Below are positions 9,201 through 17,100 of a DNA stretch of 64,000 nt, piece by piece. Under the pieces are notes generated by a model. The model was not told the DNA's origin. It saw nothing but the letters and a program-made list of their open reading frames with translations, and searched no databases. The translations under genes and the position numbers were made by a program. The stretch comes from Flavobacterium quisquiliarum (GTDB taxonomy: Bacteria; Bacteroidota; Bacteroidia; Flavobacteriales; Flavobacteriaceae): assembly GCF_019308285.1 (NCBI RefSeq), contig NZ_WWEM01000038.1, positions 1-64,000 on the forward strand, written 5' to 3'. Position 1 is the first letter of the stretch. Every line of letters starts with the position of its first letter.

Positions 9201-12200
9201 TAGCGGATTAACTTTTATCAAAACAATTGCCGATGTACTAGAACACCCATTTGAAGTTACTACTCTTCTATAATATGTGCTTTGCGTTAAAATTCCTGGT
9301 GCGTAATCTTTAGTATTACTACTTGCAATAGGAGTAAAAGTCCCAGTTGCCGATGTACTACTCTGCCACTCATAACTATAGGTACTACCTCCAATTGGAT
9401 CACTTCCTATTATAGTACCAGGTGTTGTTCCTGCACATATTGGCATAGAATAAGACGCATATCCTTTATAGTTTTTAACAGTGCCAACACATGGATCTCC
9501 GAAAACTCCATTACTTGCTAAGAAAGAAACGGTATTAGAATTTCCTAAAAGACGCGTTTCTGTTGCTGACTGGCTCGTATTAGAATGACAACTTCCAATT
9601 GAATATGCACCACAATTACCATCTGGCAAACCATAACTAGCAAATTGAACAGTATTAAAATAAGTACCAGATGGAGCAACAAAATTTACAGTTCCATTTT
9701 CTGATGCGAATCCACAAACTGATCCTGATGTACCATTTGAATATGAAATGGTATTATTTCCAATTCCAACGTTTATAGTCCCACTCGTAGTAGCCGCAGC
9801 ACAAGAATTTCCCGTTGTTGCAACATTATAAGTAAATTGACCTGTAACTGTTGGTGTTCCGCTAATTGTTAAAGTAGTCCCACTAACTGAATATGTAACT
9901 CCGGCAGGCAATCCTGTAATAGTTGCTCCAGTAGCTCCTCCTCCTAAAGTCATCGTTATGTTAGTCATTGTATTGTTTTGACAAACATTTCGATTCGCTC
10001 CTGATGTTATAGTGTGAACAGAATTAATAGTTACTGTTCCACCTAAACTTGCAGGAGTACATGGTGTTGTCTGCCCAGTAGTAGCGACACTGTAAGTTCC
10101 TCCTGCTGTAGGAGTACCACTTATTGTGACTGTACTTCCGCTTACATTTGAAGTCAAACCAGCAGGAAGACCTGTGACATTTACACCAGTTGCTCCTCCT
10201 CCAAAAGTATATACTATGTTTGTTATTGCTGTACCTGGACAAACTGTAGGTGATGCTGTTCCACTTGTTAATACCAAAGTAGCCGCTGGATTTACTGTAA
10301 TTGTACCATTTGCGGTAGTAGCAGTACACGGAGATGCTTGTCCTGTTGTTGTAACAGTGTAAGTTCCACCTGCTGTTGGCGTCCCACTTATTGTCAATGC
10401 ATTTCCACTTATACTTGAAGTCAAACCTGCTGGAAGATTATTGACGCTTGCACTAGTAGCGCCTCCTCCAAAGGTATAAACAATGCTTGTAATTGCAGAT
10501 CCTGAACAAACTGTTTGCGATCCAGCGCCACCTGACCTTGTCAAAGTTGCCGCTGGATTTGTCGTAATAGAAATTGGATCGCTGCTGTATGAACACGACG
10601 CACTCGTAGCCGAAGTTACAGTTCTTCTATAATAAGTAATATTTTGAGTCGCATTACCTGTAATAGCCGCTGGCGTATAATCTTCACTAGTCATTCCTGT
10701 ACCAGTAGTAACGTTTGACCATGGTCCCGCAGCACTTGCTGCAGATTCCCATTGAAATCTTACAGTAGGATTTACTGCAGTACCATTATATTGATAAGAA
10801 GATCCGTCTATTAGGCCAGGAGTAGTACCGCTACAAACAGTAGTCGTTGCTGGTGCAGTTATTGTATTAGAACTGGCATTAAAAGGCGTCATACTAAATT
10901 CTACTACGTTACTTCCAGAGTTTTCATAATAATCAAGTACCAGTACACTACTTCCTGTAAGATTTACAAATACATTTGAATAAGTTGTAGCCGATTGTTC
11001 CCGCCATTCGTTGGCAACCCTTACACCGTCAATATACAATCTAACACCGTCATCACCTCTCACCGTAATCAAATAACAGCCGGTTTTTGTTGATTTCATT
11101 CTATAACGTACCGCAAATTGTTCTGTACGAATAGAACCTCTCTGAACTCCACCTGAAAGAACAGGAAAACATACATCATTACCTCCAAAACTTTGTGTGA
11201 TAGACTCTCCTGCTTCATTATAATAACCTACATATTCTGCTCCACTAAAAGGAGTTGTTGTAGTTACAGAAGTGGGTGAAGTACCTCCAGGAGGTGTCGT
11301 AGCACTTGTCCAATTATAAATATGTCCTCTCCAAGTATTATCTGTTGTACCTGCTAATGTCTGGTCGTCTAAAGTATTTCCAACTGAAATTAAAGAAAGA
11401 GTTAACCCTCCAGTTCCCGTAATTCCATTATTAGAACAACTGCCTGTAGATACAACAACCTTTACCTGTCCTGAATAAGGTGCAACCCAATTAGTAATAG
11501 TAGCTCCAGTACTACCAGTATTGGTTGCTGCAGGTGAAACATCTGCATCTGTTGTCGCATTCAAAATATTTATTTTTTCATTATTCCCTGAAAAAATATC
11601 TCCAACTTGAAATGTATAAGTATATCCTTGAATAACATTTAACAATGCGTACTGACCAGCACTTATATTTGCTGTTGTCTGTGTATTATTTGAATCAACA
11701 CAAAATGAATAAGTAGATCCTATTTGAGAAATTGGAGTATTATTTCCATTAATTGTAAAAGTTGCTGGTGTTCTAGTACATGCTGTTCCACCAGAAGAAG
11801 CATAAAAAGTAGTTGTTCCTAGTGTATTAGTATCTGCCAATCCACCAGCAACTCCCACAGGATTAAAAGGAGAACCTCCGCCAATCAATGTTCCTCCAGA
11901 GTTATACCATAAAATTGGTGATAAAGTAACCTGCCCCCCTGATGGAGGTGTTACGGTCCATGTATAATTACCTGAATAGGCCCCTGAACTTCCTGACCAA
12001 GTTGTTGAAATCAAAGTATAAACTGTACCCGCTGTTAAATTTACAGTCAATCTCGGTTCAGTCTCAGGAGCTGTATCATCATCAGACCCTATCCACGTTC
12101 CTGTTCCTGAACAATTTCCAGGGCTATAAGAACCCGAATAAATATAAGCCATACCATCGTAGTTATTATTATCAGTCATCTTGAAAGTATAAGAACCACT

Positions 12201-12983
12201 TGTATTAACTGTAAAATTCACTGATGTATAATTTCTTACAATCGTATTATCAAATCCACAAGGAGAAGAATTTATTACACTACTCACAGGCCTCGGCGCA
12301 ACTGGATCAATATTTGCATTCCAAGATCCAGAAAATGTATTTCCTGTAGTTGCTCCACTTGAGGAAGCAGCTAAAATCCCTGAACCTCCCTGACAAATTG
12401 TGGCTGAGGTAGTAGTAGTTGGAAAACAAACTGTACCATTGAATGTGAAATCATTAATACTGTATTGTCTTGTTCCATTTCCTCCCCAAGCGTAGATTCT
12501 AAAAGTTATTGAACCTACAACACCTTGAAATGAAGTTCCTGTTAATGGAATAGTTCCACCTGACAATCCTGGAGTTGCAATATTATTAGTATATCCATCT
12601 ATACTCGATCTTATCGCAAAACTAGAAACATTTGCTGACCCATTCCCACTACTAGAAGCTTGTGCACTATAAACAAGACTAAGAAAATTTATTGTATTCC
12701 CAGAATTTGGCGTTATTGTAAATTCAAAATAATTACTTGTATTAATAGAGGTTCCACTCCATCCAGAAGTATTATATCGATCAGCTCCACTCGCACCAGT
12801 CACTCCTGATTTTGAAATTCCAGAAACGGTAATACCTGGGACGACTATTTGACCTGTTGTATACTGACCTGTAGTATTTCCTGGATTATTACCATCGATA
12901 TTGTTATTCCATAAAACCTGCCCAGAACTGGCAGTATGTAAAAAAATAAAAAATAAAAACGAGTAAAGTAGTTTTCTCATCAT
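6234..12983 (-). CDS. Giant RemA-like adhesin: PA14, Ig-like repeats, SUEL-type lectin, T9SS C-terminus
   Basis: A 2249-residue secreted protein with a signal peptide (MMRKLLYSFLFFIFLHTASSGQ; ATG at 12983 or 12980). Seen in order: N-terminal beta-rich region; PA14-like domain at about 550-700 (RGDDGVRLYIDGV and LDYYENSG); three similar 85-residue Ig/PKD-like repeats at about 805-1070 (LPAGLTS, TISGTPTAGGTY); a SUEL/galactose-binding-lectin-like domain at about 1070-1185 (FASYG, a Cys-rich middle, FGDPCVGT); further Ig/PKD repeats to about 1700, including a near-duplicate pair beginning QFTAGAIQ; then the shared C-terminal module from TTWNGASWSNG (about 1718). The tail QALLVKI...FTKKIIY is a T9SS type C-like signal. 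In F. johnsoniae the SUEL-domain protein RemA is a known mobile gliding lectin. By analogy I infer a sugar-binding surface adhesin, but orthology to RemA is not established. Confidence 0.9.
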   Translation of the reverse strand: MMRKLLYSFLFFIFLHTASSGQVLWNNNIDGNNPGNTTGQYTTGQIVVPGITVSGISKSGVTGASGADRYNTSGWSGTSINTSNYFEFTITPNSGNTINFLSLVYSAQASSSGNGSANVSSFAIRSSIDGYTNNIATPGLSGGTIPLTGTSFQGVVGSITFRIYAWGGNGTRQYSINDFTFNGTVCFPTTTTSATICQGGSGILAASSSGATTGNTFSGSWNANIDPVAPRPVSSVINSSPCGFDNTIVRNYTSVNFTVNTSGSYTFKMTDNNNYDGMAYIYSGSYSPGNCSGTGTWIGSDDDTAPETEPRLTVNLTAGTVYTLISTTWSGSSGAYSGNYTWTVTPPSGGQVTLSPILWYNSGGTLIGGGSPFNPVGVAGGLADTNTLGTTTFYASSGGTACTRTPATFTINGNNTPISQIGSTYSFCVDSNNTQTTANISAGQYALLNVIQGYTYTFQVGDIFSGNNEKINILNATTDADVSPAATNTGSTGATITNWVAPYSGQVKVVVSTGSCSNNGITGTGGLTLSLISVGNTLDDQTLAGTTDNTWRGHIYNWTSATTPPGGTSPTSVTTTTPFSGAEYVGYYNEAGESITQSFGGNDVCFPVLSGGVQRGSIRTEQFAVRYRMKSTKTGCYLITVRGDDGVRLYIDGVRVANEWREQSATTYSNVFVNLTGSSVLVLDYYENSGSNVVEFSMTPFNASSNTITAPATTTVCSGTTPGLIDGSSYQYNGTAVNPTVRFQWESAASAAGPWSNVTTGTGMTSEDYTPAAITGNATQNITYYRRTVTSATSASCSYSSDPISITTNPAATLTRSGGAGSQTVCSGSAITSIVYTFGGGATSASVNNLPAGLTSSISGNALTISGTPTAGGTYTVTTTGQASPCTATTANGTITVNPAATLVLTSGTASPTVCPGTAITNIVYTFGGGATGVNVTGLPAGLTSNVSGSTVTISGTPTAGGTYSVATTGQTTPCTPASLGGTVTINSVHTITSGANRNVCQNNTMTNITMTLGGGATGATITGLPAGVTYSVSGTTLTISGTPTVTGQFTYNVATTGNSCAAATTSGTINVGIGNNTISYSNGTSGSVCGFASENGTVNFVAPSGTYFNTVQFASYGLPDGNCGAYSIGSCHSNTSQSATETRLLGNSNTVSFLASNGVFGDPCVGTVKNYKGYASYSMPICAGTTPGTIIGSDPIGGSTYSYEWQSSTSATGTFTPIASSNTKDYAPGILTQSTYYRRVVTSNGCSSTSAIVLIKVNPLPTSNVSGTTPICNGGSTTVSVALTGTAPWNLTYSDGSASTNVNNITASPYTFSVNPTSTKTYTVTALSDANCTSVAGGRTGSAVITVNPRPTATISGTTTTCYGTSTPVSVQFTGTGPWNISYTYGSVSGTFSTNSNPYNVNVNPTSTTTYSITALSDANCTAIASDISAGATITVRPQFTAGAIQGTGQTICYGQNPSQIGNTTAASGGDGTITYQWQSSTDAAFTTPTTISSNTLTYTPPAGLTVNTWYRRQAKDGTCSAFTNSTNAWAVTVRSQFTAGAIQTTGETICSGQNPSQIGSTTAASGGDGVITYQWLADGVNITGANSATYTPPAGLTTTTTYTRSAHDGTCNTGSTLSTGSWTVTVRPLQTAPSKTITHVNCLAQGKVILGNLPSSGAYQINQTGDASATINIASSTGTTYEVTGLAVGTYYFTVQTGTTCASAQTEVIVLDQSSTTWNGASWSNGPPTSSKSVIINSALGNPLAADIDACSLTINVPNGPSDPDLIVPDGVTLNITNIVTSNGKLVFKSGASLKQKDNVANVGEIVYERQTFVRRYDATYWSMPVEKAGFQMYNLSPLTLFDKYFHLNTTGTASAWEIIYNGTKDMLTGYGYSIRAPQTVSLTDRENFTAVFTGVPNNGDYNVIVAPGKWNLIGNPYPSAINSAQFLADNSGVGTLYFWAHVNLPVKGADGLFHYNDDFVAVNSMGNIDVGNGTTFDGYIGAAQGFIIKPPTNTIVFNNGQREKGENSQFFKTTASGIERHRIWLNMSDKKDVFKQVLVGYATGATNTLDTDFDAVSMSANTLADFYSINSSKKLIIQGRALPFVDTDVVTFGYMVAKQGDYTISIDHADGIFNNGQDVFLEDKTTGKTTNLRLADYTFTSVAGTFNSRFVIRYTDKTLGVDDVESLENSVLVSVKNKVVKITSSKETIRDVNIFDIGAQLLYNKNNVNSSELQISNLQSSDQALLVKITLENGHSFTKKIIYSNL

Positions 12984-13143
12984 ATTCAGTAGGTATTTGT
13001 TTTAAATTTGTTTTTGGCTGCTAAAAAGCAAAAAAGACAATATTTCTTACATACGAAGTATTGGGGTCTTTGGTTTTTAACTCGAATCTAAAGTGTTAAA
13101 ATTCTGATTTTAAGCAGAATCGGAAAACTGTTAAATTCTCGTA

Positions 13144-13173
13144 CAAAAATATCTAAATTAGCCTAATACACAA
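13144..13173 (-). promoter_or_regulatory. Bacteroidota-type promoter for the RemA-like adhesin gene
   Basis: On the minus strand, TTG (13173-13171) is followed by exactly 19 bases and TATTTTTG (13151-13144). This matches the known Flavobacterium consensus TTG-N17-23-TAnnTTTG. It implies an untranslated leader of about 150 nt before the ATG at 12983. Confidence 0.7.
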
Positions 13174-13265
13174 GGTTATAATTTATTTCTTTTTATAATA
13201 TTTTAACAAATTTTAGAATTATTTTACAACTAATTGATTACTATTACATTTAATCGTTAAAACGA

Positions 13266-13748
13266 ATGAAAAAACCGACGAAATACAATTTCATTATCAA
13301 AGAAGCTTTACAAAAATTAGAGCATTTTTGTGCGTATCAGGAGCGCTGTCATGACGAAGTTGTCGAAAAATTGTATAGTTTAAAAATGACTTCTGACGAG
13401 ATTGACACCATCGTCGTTCAGCTAATAGAGGGGAATTTTCTTAACGAAACTCGTTTTGCCTGCAGTTTTGCCCGAGGCAAGCATCGAATCAAACAGTGGG
13501 GTAAGATTAGAATTACAAACGAACTAAAAGCGAGACACATATCATCGACGAACATCACTTTGGCTTTAAAAGAAATCACTCCAGAAGAATATTTTGAAAC
13601 TTTTGAACGCCTAACTGAAAAAACTTGGAACAATTTGACCGAAACCAACCTCTTAAAAAAGCGTAAAAAGTTTTGCGACTATATCCTTCGAAGAGGTTAT
13701 GAAAGTAATTTGGTTTACGAAAAAGTTCAAGAATTAGAACAAAACTAG
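13266..13748 (+). CDS. recX: RecX family regulatory protein
   Basis: A 160-residue protein matching the RecX family in length and pattern. It is all-helical, with the family hallmark around residues 60-90 (FLNETRFACSFARGKHRIKQWGKIRITNELKARHI), and three repeated three-helix units are expected. RecX binds RecA filaments in the cytoplasm and modulates recombination and strand exchange. The gene stands alone, divergent from the giant adhesin gene and with no recA nearby, surrounded on both sides by surface protein genes. Its start ATG follows an AT-rich leader without a recognisable promoter. Its position between inverted homologous modules is notable because a recombination regulator sits inside a potentially recombining island, although chance placement is possible. 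Confidence 0.92.
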   Translation: MKKPTKYNFIIKEALQKLEHFCAYQERCHDEVVEKLYSLKMTSDEIDTIVVQLIEGNFLNETRFACSFARGKHRIKQWGKIRITNELKARHISSTNITLALKEITPEEYFETFERLTEKTWNNLTETNLLKKRKKFCDYILRRGYESNLVYEKVQELEQN

Positions 13749-14157
13749 ATTATCACTTTTACTTCAAAAAAGAGCTCGTGTTAACTCCTTCAAAATCATT
13801 TTTATCGCCTAAAAAAGCACTATAAATTCCTTACAGAACTTCTAACAACTTTTGGTTGTAAAATATTCCTTTTTTGAAGAATTTATATCAAACACGACGT
13901 TTTTTAGTCGAAAATCTCAAAAAAGCACGTTGAAAAATGTTAAAATTTACGATTATTCCTATATTATTTTTTAACATTTTATAAGAATATTTGGCGAACA
14001 TTAAAATTTTTAATGTATTTCGTCGAGTATTTTAACATATCATCGAAAAAACACCCTTTCTAAAAACTTGAACTATTTCTCGCTCGTAGATGTGTATATA
14101 TTTGCGCGGGCAGTAATTATTATGCCAGCATAACAAACTGATAGAAAAAGATCTAGT
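13749..14157. other. Intergenic gap upstream of the 1668-residue surface protein
   Basis: AT-rich with no coding potential seen. It contains a perfect palindrome ACATTAAAA-T-TTTTAATGT at 13998-14016, a TATATTTG promoter element at 14097-14104, and a small hairpin TTATGC-CA-GCATAA at 14119-14132 in the predicted leader. Confidence 0.6.
14097..14104 (+). promoter_or_regulatory. Probable -7 promoter element (TATATTTG)
   Basis: Matches TAnnTTTG and lies 53 bp upstream of the ATG at 14158. The nearest TTG (14068-14070) is 26 bp upstream, longer than the usual 17-23, so the -33 box is weak. Confidence 0.5.
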
Positions 14158-17100
14158 ATGAAAAAAACTCTACTTTTAATTTTATTTTTATTGCCTTTTT
14201 TGGGATTTTCCCAAAATGTTGAATTGGTGAAATGGGATAAACCAAATGATAATAGCGCAACACTTTATGCTTCTCACATAACGGCTCCAGCTATTACTGG
14301 GACAAATTTTAGCACACTAAATTACGCTGGTTTCACTGGAACAGAATGGCCTGTTGGAAATTTTATCAGCAGTTCAACTTACATTGAGATTGCTATTAAA
14401 GCAGATGCCGGATACAAAGTTGACTTGGCATCGTTAAAATATGCCTACTTCCCTTACGATGGTTCGCAAGGCCCTAGAAAATATCAGGTTAGATATTCTA
14501 AAGAAAGTTCATTCCCATCAAATGGAACTTTATTATCAGATGTTCAAATTCCTTCGTATAGCAAAACTAATGTTGATGTAAATTTCCCAACTGGTGTATT
14601 CCTTTTACCTGGAGAAACTATGTACATTCGTTTTTACGGTTATGACCGAGGAAATTCTTGGAGCGGAGCTCGCTGGTCACTATTGTCATCACATCCTGAT
14701 GTTAACAACGGTAGTTTCTATACTCCAACTATTATTGGAAAAGTCAGCACTTATGTACCAACCATAAAAGCAAATGATGATACCGCAACAAGTACTCAAA
14801 ATAATTTTACAATAATCAATGTTTTGTCAAATGACACACAAGCAACGAATCCAATTTCTTCGGTAACAATTGCCACTCCATCAGCAAATGGAACTGCAGT
14901 TGTAAATTCAGACAGAACAATTAAGTTTACACCAACCCCAGCATTTACAGGAGCAACCTCTTTTACTTATACAATTGGTGACGGCACAAATACATCAACA
15001 GCTACTGTAAATGTAACTTTAACAGCTCCAACCATTAATCCTCTTGTGGAATGGAAAGGAACTACAACGTCCACAGCAACTGTTAGTAATCCTGCTGCAA
15101 TTACAGGAAATGATTTAGTTTCGGGATCAAAATCGACTGTAACACCTATTGATTACGAGGGTTTTAAAGGAACTGGATGGACTACTAATTTTGCTAAAGA
15201 TGACGATAGATATTTTCAGGTTTCGGCTACAGCAAAAACAGGTTACAAACTGAAACTAAATGCTTTCAATTTTACTTATAATGGAGAATCTCAAGTAGAT
15301 GTTCAGAGATATCAGGTACACTACTCAAAAGATAATTTTGCAACTAGCACTTTACTTTTAGATGAACCTACTACTACAGGAAAAGTGAACAAATCCCTAA
15401 GTTTAGCCAATCTTACATTAACAGCTGGCGAAACCTTAACTATTAGAATTTATGGGTATAAATTAAAGGTTTATGGTAATCTAGGAGCTCCTATCTTTTT
15501 AGCAAACTCACATACGATAGTAACTGCAAATGGAAACACAGTACCAACCATTACAGGAACTGTTTTAAACTACGATGCCAGCGATATAAATGCAAATGAT
15601 GACAATGTAAGCACTAAGAAAAACAGATCTATTACAATAAACGCCTTAAATAATGATACCCCTGGAACAAGTGCTATTACAAATGTTTCTGTTACACAGC
15701 CAGCATCTGGACAAGGAACGGTATCAATAAACCCAGATAGAAGTTTTACTTTTAATCCTGGAAATAATTTTACTGGAGCAACATTTTTTACTTACACGAT
15801 TTCCAATTCGACAAAATCGTCTACAGCTACTGTGTTTATAAATGTTGAGGAATTTACTCCAAGTCTTGTGATCTGGAATGGATTATCACAACAACCAACT
15901 GCAGCAGTTTCTGACACCAATGTTACTGCTTCAAATATCTCTGCAACTGGTATGTCATTTGGTCCAACATATGGTGAATTTAGAGTTAACAATATCCCTT
16001 CAACTCTAGACTATTCTAAATATGTTCAAGTAAGCGTAGCCCCTAAAGCAGGTTATAAATTAGATTTAACTAAATTTAAATTTACTTATAATTCACCTTC
16101 AAACAATGATTCAGGACCAAAAAAATATCAAGTAAGATACTCAACTGACCCATCATTCCCTGGAAATGGAATTGCACTTATCACTGAAACCAATGCTGTT
16201 ATTGATACACAAACAACTGTAAGTGCAAACTTCCCAGCTGGAGTGGTAGCTACTCAAAATCAATCTGTTTATATTCGTCTTTATGTATATGACAATACCA
16301 CAGGTTATACTGATTATCATCTAATTCATGACAATGGAGGTGAATTAGGGCCAACAATAGAAGGAATATTATCCGATATTAATACATTGACTGCTAATTA
16401 TGATACCGCAACAACAGTTGCTAATCAGGCGGTAACAATTCCTGTTTTAGATAATGATATTCGTGGTAGTCTTCCTTTACAGCCAATCGTCATTTCGACT
16501 CAATCAACAAATGGAACTGCAACTGTAAGTGGTGAAAACATAATCTTTACACCTGCTAATGGTTTTGTGGGAGAAACTTCATTTGTATATACGCTTTCAA
16601 ACGGAAGTACTTATTCTTCAGCAGCTGTATTTGTTACAGTAACAGCTCCTCCTTGTGTAGGTTCTACAACTCCAGGAATTAATTACTGGAAAGGATATGT
16701 ATACACTTTTGCAAACGGTGGCACGCCAGCAACAACTACTTATGTTGGTTCTGTAGCTGAAAAAGCAAATTTTGACAGAAACGTTGGTGAAGGAACTATT
16801 ACCGGAGACGCAACCGCTGAGCCAAATAACTTTTGCGGTACAGTTCCAAGCAACTATTTCTTAGTTCGCTACTACATGCAGGTTAATATCAGTACTGAAG
16901 AAATCTACAATTTTACAATTGGAGCTGATGATGGCGTAAGATTATATATTGACGGAAGTTTAATTACAGGACTTACTACTGGATGGGGAGGAAGTAATAG
17001 TTATGCAAAATATGCCGCACTACGTAATTTGACCGCAGGAACACATACTTTTCTTTTAGAATATTATGAAAATGCCGGATCATCAAGAGTATCATTCTCT

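Noticed and set aside
10024..10329. Minus-strand frame of 101 codons rich in Tyr, Ser and Asn
   Set aside because: Out-of-frame reading of the Ig-like repeats of the giant adhesin.
1..12983. CRISPR-like repeats
   Set aside because: The repeats are in-frame protein domain duplications with diverged sequence and no uniform spacers.
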